NCBI GenBank assembly: GCA_036703275.1
Contig: DATNPK010000112.1
Span: 62,001-126,000, forward strand
Origin: Coleofasciculaceae cyanobacterium
GTDB lineage: Bacteria; Cyanobacteriota; Cyanobacteriia; Cyanobacteriales; Xenococcaceae
DNA: 64,000 nucleotides
Direction of reading: 5' to 3'
The notes under the pieces are model-generated. The model had not been told where the DNA came from. It did not search any database and saw only the letters and a program-made list of their open reading frames with translations. This document shows positions 16,933-25,914 of this stretch, one piece after another; position 1 is the first letter of the stretch; every line of letters begins with the position of its first letter. The position numbers and the translations under genes are program-made.

Positions 16933-17733
16933 TTAATTATAAATATGCCTAAAAGCTAACCTGTAGAATAAGTGATTAAAACGCGATCGCTTATTGTTGT
17001 CGCGAGCAAGTAACAGCCTAAGATTGTTCAGTCGATCTAGTTTTTGTTTGCCTTAAAATTAAATAAATTAAACGTTTTGAGCGAACCAACAGCAAGGTAT
17101 AGATAAAAACCTATTTTCTTTTTATTAGCTGTATTCTTTAGTTGAATACTAATAATTCTAAAATTATGTATTTTAAATTACCAATTATTGCTGTACTCTA
17201 GTAACAGTAAGTTCAAGCTTTAGATTATATTTCAACCCTTTAATTTCCTCAGTGAAGGTCTAGATTTATCGTAGAAATAATATTACTCAATAAAAATATT
17301 ATTTTCTTAACAAATACATTTTAAATCTTATTACAAGCGTAAATTCGAGCCGATATTCAAAATACAGACACTAAAGATAACCTAATACTATTTGATAGCA
17401 GTGGGGATACGATCAAAAGCAGAGTCTTGATATAACTGGGTTAGCGATTTGCTGTTACGATTTAATCTTTAGTTGTAATTAACCAAGCGCGTCTGCATTT
17501 GTACTGTAGATGAGCGCTCAGAAAATCAATTAGTCTGTTCAAAATGCGCTCGCGTGGCACAGTGTTTATACCCCAATTTTTAACAACGATGCTAATATAA
17601 GAGCTGAGAATCAACAGATTAGCGATTAAGTTTTTATTCAGTATCGAAGGTTTTTCCGTAGAGTATTGAGATATTTCTTTTCTAATAATCCTGTCTCTCT
17701 AAACACAACACTCATTGAGAAGACAAACAAATT
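16933..17733. promoter_or_regulatory. 800-base gene-free leader region of the RRM gene
   Basis: No frame with coding character was found in either direction. The region is AT-rich apart from a HIP1 site near 16982. Cyanobacterial rbp genes often have long cold-responsive 5' untranslated regions, so part of this stretch (for example 17550-17733, with a possible -10 box near 17593) may be such a leader. That is inference; no defined structure was traced. A small RNA in this region is possible but unsupported. Confidence 0.4.
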
Positions 17734-18018
17734 ATGTCAATTTATGTAGGCAACCTATCTTACGAAGTCAATCAAGAAGACTTGAACGAAGTTTTTACCG
17801 AGTATGGAACTGTTAAGCGAGTTCATATTCCTACCGATCGCGAAACAGGTCGCGTCAGAGGGTTTGCTTTTGTCGAAATGGAATCAGAAGCCAATGAAGA
17901 CAAAGCTATTGAAGCTTTAGACGGTGCAGAATGGATGGATCGTCAGTTGCGAGTCAACAAAGCTAGACCTCGTGAAACCAGAAGTTCATTTAGTGGTGGT
18001 AGAAACAACCGCTTCTAA
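17734..18018 (+). CDS. RRM-type RNA-binding protein (Rbp family)
   Basis: A 94-residue single RRM. RNP2 is IYVGNL (residues 3-8) and RNP1 is RGFAFVEM (42-49), with the aromatic residues that stack on RNA. A short basic, Gly/Ser/Arg tail follows residue 80. These proteins are abundant in cyanobacteria, bind U-rich RNA and are commonly cold-induced; some help localise photosystem mRNAs. The tail is shorter than the Gly-rich tail of RbpA1-type proteins. A terminator-like hairpin follows at 18053-18112. Confidence 0.92.
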   Translation: MSIYVGNLSYEVNQEDLNEVFTEYGTVKRVHIPTDRETGRVRGFAFVEMESEANEDKAIEALDGAEWMDRQLRVNKARPRETRSSFSGGRNNRF

Positions 18019-18052
18019 TATCTAATAGCTATCTGACGGCTAAATCAAAAAT

Positions 18053-18112
18053 TAAACGCTTTTTAAGAATCAGCTAGATTTGTTCTATATCCCTCTTTAA
18101 AGGCGTTTTTTG
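18053..18112 (+). terminator. Rho-independent terminator after the RRM gene
   Basis: AAACGCTTTTTAAG pairs imperfectly with CTTTAAAGGCGTTTTTT, leaving a loop of about 27 bases and a run of six T. It starts 35 bases after the stop codon. Position and T-run support an intrinsic terminator. Confidence 0.65.
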
Positions 18113-18184
18113 CCGACTAAAAACAGTGTAAACAATTTAAATATAAATATTAGGAATATATTACAGCCGTTTTTAGTTGAATAG

Positions 18185-18410
18185 ACTAGGGTTTCTTGAA
18201 GCAGTCGCTGCGCGGGCTATTCGCCCGCCAGTCCTAAAGGATATATCGAAGTGTATCCCTTTAGGGACACCTTCGGATATCGTCGAAGACGACGATCTGA
18301 GCGAAGCTCTGCGGGGAAACCCCCAAGACCGCCCTAAAGGATTAGCCCTAAAGGATTAGCTCCTTACGTCGCGTCCTCCTTACGTCGCGTCCGCTGCTTC
18401 GCTTTCAATT
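18185..18410. repeat. GC-rich mosaic repeat cluster
   Basis: A chain of short palindromes: GCGGGC-TATTC-GCCCGC (18212-18228), CCTAAAGGAT, ATCCCTTTAGGGA, CGTC-GAA-GACG, two direct copies of GCCCTAAAGGATTA, and two direct copies of CTCCTTACGTCGCGTCC. Several blocks recur at 0.75, 25.8, 47.9, 56.96 and 61.07 kb. An open frame across it (18177-18359) is an artefact of the repeat. Not homologous to any insertion sequence I recognise. Confidence 0.7.
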
Positions 18411-18418
18411 AATTAGCT

Positions 18419-18450
18419 AAAAGCTAATAGTTAATAGCTATTAGCTTTTT
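18419..18450 (+). terminator. AAAAGCTAATAG hairpin with T-run
   Basis: A twelve-base perfect stem, AAAAGCTAATAG (18419-18430) with CTATTAGCTTTT (18438-18449), a seven-base loop and T extension. It closes the repeat cluster, upstream of the next gene. The AGCTATTAGC theme recurs in the hairpin after thrS and near 63.15 kb. Confidence 0.6.
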
Positions 18451-18545
18451 TAAATTTTATTACTGTAGTTTACTGATTTGCGCGCGGGGATGCGCCACCT
18501 GCGGGCGCATATCCAACCGTGCTGTTGAAAAGCGCAGTAATATTG

Positions 18546-18851
18546 ATGATTTCTCATTGCAATTGGTTTTTAGGAGTTTTATTTTTGATAGCAGCTTTGG
18601 GCGCAATAATCAACCCATTGTGTTATATTGCGATCGCCATGTTGTTTTCTTTAATGGGTTTAGTGCTGTTGCCACCTGCCGACAAATTAAGACAACATTA
18701 TTTCAATTGGCAGATCAAAGGTGGAGTTAAAAGGACAATTGTTTTAATGAGCTTTGTCTTAATTTGTTTAATTACTCCGCAAGTAGAAACCGATCTGGCG
18801 AAAATTTCTAACCCTGTAAATTATCTTCAACACTCTATGCGGATGACCTAG
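18546..18851 (+). CDS. Small membrane protein, hypothetical
   Basis: A 101-residue protein with three hydrophobic segments: WFLGVLFLIAALGAIIN, a second helix reaching MLFSLMGLVLLPP, and TIVLMSFVLICLITP. The polar loop LRQHYFNWQIKGGVKR links the last two. ATG 18546 is preferred; a GTG at 18519 would start inside a GC-rich repeat block (18481-18515). It lies 86 bases before glmU on the same strand. No family was recognised. Confidence 0.55.
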   Translation: MISHCNWFLGVLFLIAALGAIINPLCYIAIAMLFSLMGLVLLPPADKLRQHYFNWQIKGGVKRTIVLMSFVLICLITPQVETDLAKISNPVNYLQHSMRMT

Positions 18852-18937
18852 TTGGCACTCTCATTTTTTGCAAGATCGCACCCATAAAAGCTATACTCCA
18901 ATCGGATTTAATAAATAGTAATTAATCTCAAAAAAGC

Positions 18938-20287
18938 ATGGTAGCGGTAGCAATCTTAGCAGCAGGACGTGGCACTCGCATGAAGTCCGATTTACCCAAG
19001 GTGTTGCACACATTAGCGGGGCGATCGCTAGTAGAAAGAGTACTTGATAGTTGTAGCCTACTCGATCTCGATCGACAGATGGTGATTATCGGCTACCAGG
19101 GAGACAAGGTCAAGCAGGCTTTAAGTCACCGTCAGGGGTTAGAATTTGTCGAACAAAATCAACAGTTGGGTACTGGTCATGCCGTACAGCAGGTAATGTC
19201 TAGTTTAAAGGGATATCAAGGAGATCTGCTGGTCTTAAATGGTGATGCACCTTTACTGCGTCCAGAAACTTTACAAAAACTAGTCGCAACCCATCAGACC
19301 AAGCAAAATGCAGCAACTTTTCTAACTGCTAACTTGCCTAATCCTTTAGGGTATGGACGGGTTTTCTGTAACGGAGACAATTTAGTCAGCCACATAATTG
19401 AAGATCGCGATTGTAATATAGCCCAAAAACAAAATCGACGGGTAAATGCAGGAATTTATTGCTTTAATTGGCAAAAATTAGCCGAATCATTACCCAAACT
19501 GTCAACCAATAACAATCAGCAAGAATATTATTTAACCGAAGTCGTTGACTATTTAAGTCCAGTAATGGCTTTTGATACCGAAGATTATCGTGAAACTAAT
19601 GGCATTAACGATCGCCGACAGCTATCTGAAGCCTATGATATTTTGCAGACCAGAATTAAAGACAACTGGATGAAAGCAGGGGTAACCATGATTGACCCTA
19701 GCAGCATTACTATTGATGAGAGCGTTCAGCTAGAACCAGATGTAATTTTAGAACCTCAGACTCATCTGCGAGGCAATACCACAATAGCCACAGGTAGTCG
19801 GATTGGCCCTGGTAGTCTAGTTGACAATAGCTTGATTGGTTCAAACGTGACTGTTTTATATTCAGTAGTTACTGATTCGGAAATAGCTGCTAATACTAGA
19901 GTTGGCCCTTATTCCCATGTGCGTGGTGAGGTAAAATTGGGTGAAAGCTGTCGCGTCGGTAACTTTGTTGAAATCAAGAAGACTACTGTAGGTTCAAATA
20001 CTAATATAGCTCACCTGTCTTATTTAGGGGATGCTACTTTGGGCGATCGCGTTAATATCGGCGCGGGTACAATTACCGCTAACTATGATGGTAAGCAGAA
20101 ACACCCCACAACCATCAAGCAGGGTACTAAAACAGGCTCTAATAGCGTCTTGGTTGCTCCTGTTACCTTGGGTGAAAATGTTACCGTAGCAGCTGGTTCT
20201 GTGGTTACTCAAGATGTTAACGATAATGCTTTAGTGGTGGCGCGATCGCGTCAAAAAGAAATCCCTGACTGGCATAGTCAGGGATAA
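18938..20287 (+). CDS. glmU: Bifunctional GlcNAc-1-P uridyltransferase / GlcN-1-P acetyltransferase
   Basis: 449 residues, normal length. The N-terminal nucleotidyltransferase domain shows [18 protein letters not shown], the GTGHAVQQ strand and VLNGDAPLL. The C-terminal left-handed beta-helix has hexapeptide repeats from about residue 250, with GPYSHVRG and [16 protein letters not shown], the acetyltransferase site. The two activities make UDP-N-acetylglucosamine for peptidoglycan and surface polysaccharides. Every expected motif is present. The gene ends 30 bases before a strong terminator. Confidence 0.97.
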   Translation: MVAVAILAAGRGTRMKSDLPKVLHTLAGRSLVERVLDSCSLLDLDRQMVIIGYQGDKVKQALSHRQGLEFVEQNQQLGTGHAVQQVMSSLKGYQGDLLVLNGDAPLLRPETLQKLVATHQTKQNAATFLTANLPNPLGYGRVFCNGDNLVSHIIEDRDCNIAQKQNRRVNAGIYCFNWQKLAESLPKLSTNNNQQEYYLTEVVDYLSPVMAFDTEDYRETNGINDRRQLSEAYDILQTRIKDNWMKAGVTMIDPSSITIDESVQLEPDVILEPQTHLRGNTTIATGSRIGPGSLVDNSLIGSNVTVLYSVVTDSEIAANTRVGPYSHVRGEVKLGESCRVGNFVEIKKTTVGSNTNIAHLSYLGDATLGDRVNIGAGTITANYDGKQKHPTTIKQGTKTGSNSVLVAPVTLGENVTVAAGSVVTQDVNDNALVVARSRQKEIPDWHSQG

Positions 20288-20317
20288 ATAAATTAATTAT
20301 TAATTAATGATTGAAAG

Positions 20318-20346
20318 AGACGCTACATACAGCGTCTTTTTTTTTA
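20318..20346 (+). terminator. Terminator of glmU
   Basis: AGACGCT (20318-20324) pairs with AGCGTCT (20331-20337) across a six-base loop, followed by an uninterrupted run of T. Classical intrinsic terminator. On the other strand it sits at the end of the CHAT gene. Confidence 0.85.
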
Positions 20347-21720
20347 CCAAGGATTGCCCACCAAAGAAAATCCCGCCCAATAAAAAGGATGAGATAGATT
20401 ATTGTATTGCTTTGTAGTTAAAGCTTGAGGTAGATCGACTGTTGTTCCTCTGGTGTTTCTTAATTGACCTTTTTCCACATAAACCTTGCCTTGCAGCATT
20501 GCTATTTGAGACTCTCTTAAAGCTTGGGCTTTCATCGAACCAGATTTCAAATTTTGGTAAAATTCACTCATCAAGGCTACTGTTCCCGCATCATCAATCG
20601 ACCACAGACTAGCTAAAGTCGATTTGACTCCTGCCTGAAGAGCTAATCCTGCGAAGCCAAATTCTGCCTGTTTATTGCCCACTGCTGTTTTGCAGGCACT
20701 TAATACAAGTAAATCTACAGGTGGATTATCCAAACCTAATTGGTCGATCTCATCCAAACTAACTTTAGTATCGCCAAATTGGATATAGGAGTTTTTAGCC
20801 TTACCTAAATTAAATTCAGCATGAGTTGCTAAGTGAATTAAATCGTAGTTGCTTGCTTGATGTTACGCCTGAAGATTTTTGACCGTAAAGTCTTGATTGA
20901 GCATCGCTTTTCCTGGCAAGATTTTTGGCGTAATTGTCGGCACCTCAACCTCTACTCCTGGTAAGGGCGGTAAATCAATAAATTCTGATGCCCCCATCGC
21001 CAAAACATTTAACTCATCATTTTCGTCAGGTTCGTAGCTAATGTTGGTCAGGTTTAATCCAGGTAGACGAACCAAACTATATTTTTCAATTAAAAATTGC
21101 TCGCCATCGTAGAGTGCAGCGAAGGGAAAAGTACGTAAACCAGATCCCGAACAGAGCATCAACGTATCAATATTAGCAGCTTTTAACTCTGGTTCAATCG
21201 GTTCGATCAGCCATTTATGAAGCAGTTTGGCTGAGGGTAAATAAGATTTGGAGTTATATTTAAGCGAACTACGAATGTTCTGATTAAAGTTATCTACGAC
21301 TTCCGCTAAGGCTTCACCTCTAGCACTTTTAACACTTTTGATTATCGGATCTGAACCTGGAGTAATTAAAAGCAGATATAGCTGTTGAGGCGTGGGAACA
21401 GCCCACATAACCCCAGAATTACTTCCAGTAGCTTTGCTAAGCTTGGTTAGCTGCTGGGATATTTGCTTCTCGGTTTGGGAATAGTTAGTAAAATCTTGCT
21501 GGAAATATTCTTCATAGTCATATTCCCAAGATTTTTCTGTCTTGTTAATAATTTTACCAAGCTGCTGAGGGGTTAAATTTTGTTTGACCGCATTTTCCGA
21601 AATTGCAGGAGCTGAAATTAAGTTCCAGCTAATTATAGTTGTAATACTTAATAAAGCTAGAAGAATTAGCCTAAATTTATTAATTGAGTGGTTGAATCTA
21701 GTTTTGAAAATACTAATCAT
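20344..21720 (-). pseudogene. Secreted CHAT peptidase-like protein with in-frame stop
   Basis: One reading frame of 458 codons interrupted by a single TAA at 20863-20865. ATG 21720 (preferred over TTG 21744) begins a signal peptide (about 1-45, core LILLALLSITTIISW), so the product is exported or membrane-anchored. Residues 46-285 contain the N-terminal part of a CHAT domain. The catalytic pair lies after the stop: His in LIHLATHAEF, ten codons on, and Cys in LLVLSACKTAVG, ending with FYWAGFSLVGNPW. CHAT domains are caspase-like cysteine peptidases, many associated with TPR proteins or bacterial stress responses. Without readthrough the site is lost. It lies next to a damaged DUF928 gene, a typical neighbour. 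Confidence 0.8.
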
Positions 21721-21836
21721 ATTTTTCGAGGATAATACAATCAAACTAATAGTTAATATCTACTGAAAAATACCTAAGTATATTTTTTGAATTAAAATTA
21801 TTTACTTAGGTATTAACAAAATGGAAAAACTAATTT

Positions 21837-22579
21837 TTACTGGATTACGATCGAGTCTGTTTCTGAAGCACTGGGACAGATATTTAAAAATTGCGAGAAT
21901 AAATTAGTATTATCGTTCAAATTATCAAGCTGCATCAATTGTTCGGCTATCATACTTTGGTCAGCAATATTACATTTTAAATTAGCCAAATTTGCGATCG
22001 CATCATGCCCAATATTCGCTTCACGGTATAACTTTACTTTCTCTAACGGTGAAGCATTTTTTAGTTTACTAGCTAGATTTAGATTTAGTTCTATACGTTG
22101 TAACGAACCATCAGCAACTATTTTAGGCGTGGATACATCATCACATTCTTGAACTAGATACCAGTGATATAAATCATTGATTTTTAGAACATTAGAATTA
22201 TTATTGTCAGTTAAATGTACGCTAACAAGACCTGGTTTGTAGCCAGGATCGAATTCATTTTGATACACTACTTCATCGTCTTGATTAAGTAAAACAATAT
22301 TTAAAGTCGAAGCTTGTATTACATCAGGTACATGAAAAAACAGCTCAGGGGAATCTGATACAGTTAGAGTAGAAGTATCTTTAGAAATAAGTGGTATCGG
22401 ATTTTGGGCTTCAACAGCGCAACTGTTTATTTCACCTCTAGTGCCTCCTCCTTCATGTCTTCCAGTAGGAAAGTTAAAGTAATCTGTTTCGTTAGCAATA
22501 GCTGAACTAGAAATTGCTGAACTAAAAGTAAAGATAAACTGAGAATATTAGCCAGTTTTGAAAAATTAGTTTTAATCAT
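21837..22579 (-). pseudogene. DUF928 family secreted protein, frameshifted in signal peptide
   Basis: The mature DUF928 frame is open from about 22530 to the stop at 21837 and shows GRHEGGGTRGE near its start, SPELFFHVPDV, PGLVSVHL, NDLYHWYLVQEC, ASKLKNASPLEKVKLYREANIG and HDAIANLANL, all DUF928 hallmarks. The only good start, ATG 22579, opens a hydrophobic signal sequence (NILSLSLLL) in another frame; adding one base around 22521-22530 joins the two into a 247-residue preprotein. DUF928 is a cyanobacterial family of unknown function, often beside CHAT and CHASE2 genes as here. A GTG at 22268 would give only the C-terminal 143 residues. Confidence 0.8.
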
Positions 22580-22924
22580 ATCTTCGGTAAGACAATAAAA
22601 CACTTTTAAATAATAATTTTGCTTATATTTACCTGTATAACTTATTGCTTACTAAGATGTTATCCGTTGTTTTACTGATTTACAAGTTGCGCTCGCTTTA
22701 CTATTCTTTAATACATATGAGCAATTGAAATTGTGATTAATTGAGCGATTACTGGAGTATTTGTGATCGTGAGACTATCTATTTAGTTGACAACCCGTAT
22801 TTATTGACCAAATAGCAAGTATATTAATCAAAATTAATTGCAATTATTAGTTGAATTATCAAATTTAATTCTCTAAAAAACAGGTGTACGCATATCAAAT
22901 TAAATTGGCGATACCTACTGTCAA
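22580..22924. promoter_or_regulatory. Divergent intergenic region of DUF928 and CHASE2 genes
   Basis: 345 AT-rich bases between divergent genes, so it must hold promoters in both directions. TTGACA at 22797 and TATATT near 22830 on the plus strand are candidate elements, but their spacing is not ideal. No operator repeat was identified. Confidence 0.4.
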
Positions 22925-25441
22925 ATGGTCAAATCCAAGCAGCTAGTAAATCTTTTTTTCAAAGCTTTTAATTTACGCTCAACTTGTCGTTCTACTATAT
23001 TTATTACTAGTTTGATAGTTCTGGTTATTTGTAGTATTAAACAGCTAGTCAACCTAGAATTTTTAGAATTAGCTGTATTCGATTTAATAATGCGATCGCG
23101 CCCAGAAACTGAACTCGATTCTCGCATAACTGTAATTGGCATTGGCGAATCAGATATTCAAACCTGGCAGCAATCTACTTTTTCAGATCGTTTGATTGCC
23201 CAATTGCTCCAAGAAATACAGCAGCACAATCCCGCCGTTATTGGTTTAGATATCTATCGCGATTTACCTCTGCTGCCAGGAAATGTTGAGTTATTAAAAC
23301 AACTAGAAGCCGAAAACGTATTTGTAATTAGAAATATCGAGCAAAATGGTGGTGTTCCTAGTCCATCAAATGTTCCTCCTGAAAGAGTTGGTTTCAATAA
23401 CCTTTTGCTGGATAGTGATGGCAAAGTTAGACGCAACTTGATGTCGTTTCAGATGGGAGAGCAACTGATGTATTCATTCGCGCTGCAATTAAGCAAGAGT
23501 TATTTGGCTGCGGGATCTTTAGAGGTGCAGCCAGAGTTTTTAAAGCTAGAGCAAACCGTTTTCCCTGCTTTAAAAGCTAATTCAGGTGGCTATCAATTGT
23601 CTGCATCAGATGTAAGAGGTTCGCAAATATTGCTGAATTATCGCTCGCCAGACAAAGCAGCGAGACAGCTATCATTTAGCCAAATTTTGAACGGTGATTT
23701 CGATCCTGATTGGATTGAGGGCAAGGTAATTATTATTGGCTACACTGCACCCAGCAAAAAAGATATCTTTTCTACTCCCTTTGATGTCGAAAAAATGCCT
23801 GGAGTAGTAATTCATGCCCAGATGTTGAGTCAAATTTTGAGTACGGTGCTGGATGGAAAACCTTTGTTTAAGTTTTTGCCTGAGTGGGGCGAATTTATCT
23901 GGATTTGGCTGTGGTCGATCGCTGGAGCAGTTATAGTTTGGCGGATCGAGCATCCCTTAATTTTGGGCGGAAGCTTTGTCATTGCCGTCGGATTACTGTC
24001 AGGAATTTGTTTTGTCAGTTTCTCAATCCCGATTTGGATTCCTGCCATTCCAGCTATCATCGGCTTGTTATCTACAACTGGCGTAATTTTAGCCTATAAA
24101 ACATTTTACAGTTCTGTAGTTGATGAATTAACAGGCTTGGCTAATCGGGAGCAAATTGTTAGGCTGCTGCAACAATCTGTAGCTAAATCAAAAAGTTCGG
24201 CGATCGCAGTATTAGCAATCGATCTGGCTCGATTCAAAACCGTCAACGATAGCTTAGGTAATTCCATCGGCGATCGCCTATTAATTTTAGCAAGTCAAAG
24301 AATTCAAAACTGTATTCGCTCCCAGGACAAGCTAGCAAGAGTAGGCATAGCAGAATTTTCTCTGGTTTTATTTACTCTCGAAAATCAAGATTACGCGATC
24401 GCGATCGCCAAACGAATTCAACAAGAACTGATTCAACCATTTAATATCAAAGGGCAAGAAATCGTTATTACTACCAATGTGGGTGTTGCTTTTTATCAGC
24501 CTGGAGTAAAAATTCAGGCCGAAGAACTGCTCAGAAACAGTAACCTAGCCCAAGAGCGCGCTCGAATTTTGGGCAAAAATCAGTATGCGGTATTTACTCC
24601 AAGGATGCATTCAGAAACGGTGGCTCAATGGCGGTTAGAAAGCGATCTGCGTCACGCAATTGAACATAATCAGTTTCAGTTATACTACCAACCTATTATT
24701 AATCTTAAAACTGATCGCATTGCAGGATTTGAAGCTTTAGTACGGTGGATATCACCCACTAGAGGGTTTGTCTCTCCTGGAGAGTTTATTCCTGTATCAG
24801 AAACTACAGGATTAATTATTCCTTTAGGAGACTGGATTTTGCGCGAAGCCTGTCGGCAAATGCACCAGTGGCAGCAACAGTTTAACCGCCAAACCATAAC
24901 TATCAGCATTAATCTTTCGAGTCATCAGTTTAAATCAGATTTAGTCGAACAGGTAGCACGGATTCTGGAGCAAACCGAACTTGCTTCTGAATGTTTAAAA
25001 TTAGAAATTACCGAAAGTGCAATGATGGATGATGTAGAAGCAGCGATCGCACTACTAAAGCAACTTAAAACCTTAGGGATCAAACTGAGCATCGATGACT
25101 TTGGCACTGGCTACTCCTCTCTTAGCTATCTTCAGCAGTTTTGCGCTGATACCCTAAAAATAGACCAGTCGTTTGTGCGTGAGCTTGAATCATCTTCCAA
25201 AAATAAGGCGATCGTCGATATTATAGTTACTCTAGCTCATAAGCTGAATATGGATGTAGTTGCAGAAGGTATTGAAACTAACAACCATCTACAGATTTTA
25301 AAAACTTTAAACTGCGAATATGGTCAAGGCTATCTTTTTGCCAAACCCTTAAAAAGCGAAGCTGCTACAGATCTTTTGGCACGGCAGTTTGCTCCCAATC
25401 GTGCCGATAGTTCTTCGAGATCAACCAATTGGCAATTTTGA
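22925..25441 (+). CDS. CHASE2-GGDEF-EAL transmembrane signalling protein
   Basis: 838 residues. An N-terminal helix (about 24-40), a periplasmic CHASE2 sensor (about 50-315: VIGLDIYRDLP, SDGKVRRNLMSF, GKVIIIGYTAPSKKDIFSTP), then three helices (about 323-392) and cytoplasmic GGDEF and EAL domains. The GGDEF site is degenerate (G474-I-A-E-F478), so diguanylate cyclase activity is unlikely. The EAL domain keeps E603-A-L, N663, the LEITE strand, D724-D725, K745 and E781, so c-di-GMP hydrolysis is likely. CHASE2 ligands are unknown. Divergent from the DUF928-CHAT genes, a recurrent cyanobacterial neighbourhood. Confidence 0.92.
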   Translation: MVKSKQLVNLFFKAFNLRSTCRSTIFITSLIVLVICSIKQLVNLEFLELAVFDLIMRSRPETELDSRITVIGIGESDIQTWQQSTFSDRLIAQLLQEIQQHNPAVIGLDIYRDLPLLPGNVELLKQLEAENVFVIRNIEQNGGVPSPSNVPPERVGFNNLLLDSDGKVRRNLMSFQMGEQLMYSFALQLSKSYLAAGSLEVQPEFLKLEQTVFPALKANSGGYQLSASDVRGSQILLNYRSPDKAARQLSFSQILNGDFDPDWIEGKVIIIGYTAPSKKDIFSTPFDVEKMPGVVIHAQMLSQILSTVLDGKPLFKFLPEWGEFIWIWLWSIAGAVIVWRIEHPLILGGSFVIAVGLLSGICFVSFSIPIWIPAIPAIIGLLSTTGVILAYKTFYSSVVDELTGLANREQIVRLLQQSVAKSKSSAIAVLAIDLARFKTVNDSLGNSIGDRLLILASQRIQNCIRSQDKLARVGIAEFSLVLFTLENQDYAIAIAKRIQQELIQPFNIKGQEIVITTNVGVAFYQPGVKIQAEELLRNSNLAQERARILGKNQYAVFTPRMHSETVAQWRLESDLRHAIEHNQFQLYYQPIINLKTDRIAGFEALVRWISPTRGFVSPGEFIPVSETTGLIIPLGDWILREACRQMHQWQQQFNRQTITISINLSSHQFKSDLVEQVARILEQTELASECLKLEITESAMMDDVEAAIALLKQLKTLGIKLSIDDFGTGYSSLSYLQQFCADTLKIDQSFVRELESSSKNKAIVDIIVTLAHKLNMDVVAEGIETNNHLQILKTLNCEYGQGYLFAKPLKSEAATDLLARQFAPNRADSSSRSTNWQF

Positions 25442-25914
25442 ACTCAATTAATCAATTAATAATATTAATTCTCGCGCATTAGCTGGAGAGATAAAGCTTA
25501 AAAGAGCGCGATCGATAACTTACAAAAACTTAAACGTGGTTCAATACTTTTCGTCATTTGCTTTGTTCAAGTAGCAAGTAGTAAGTAACTAACAATAGCT
25601 AAACCTCCTTACTCATTGCGCTTTGCTGAGATTTACCGAGCGCAATTGTTAAGCGAGAAATATTGAGACGTGGTTGGTAAGCAAATTCAATCATCTGCAA
25701 TTATCTGCGTTCATCTGTGCGATATGCGAAGCTAGTGCTAAAGCATACCGCTCCGAGACCGAAGGGCGGAGTGCGGTTTATCCGTGAATCCGCGATTGGC
25801 AAATGCTTACTTCATACCGCTTCGCGTCGCAAATCATGCAAGGGCATATCCTTTAGGGGACTTTTATACAGCAAGATCTCAGACGGATCTCTCCACTACT
25901 AAATCTTCAATTTA
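25442..25914. repeat. Intergenic mosaic repeat cluster with 65-base block
   Basis: No gene. The first 270 bases are AT-rich with a short direct motif (AGTAGCAAGTAGTAAGTAA). From 25714 to 25885 a GC-rich mosaic follows: TACCGCTCCGAGACCGAAGG, then a 65-base block (25757-25821) whose exact reverse complement lies at 60951-61015, then ATCATGCAAGGGCATATCC and TCCTTTAGGGGA. An open frame at 25717-25902 is an artefact of the repeat. Confidence 0.75.

Noticed and set aside
18177-18359. 60-codon open frame
   Set aside because: It lies wholly within a mosaic repeat cluster; its residues reflect the repeat blocks, with no ribosome binding site or family match.
23672-24060. Reverse-strand open frames inside the CHASE2 gene
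   Set aside because: They are shadows of a well-supported long gene, with no motif of their own.
25717-25902. 61-codon open frame
   Set aside because: It is formed by the 65-base repeat block and neighbours, whose inverted copy at 61 kb has no matching frame.
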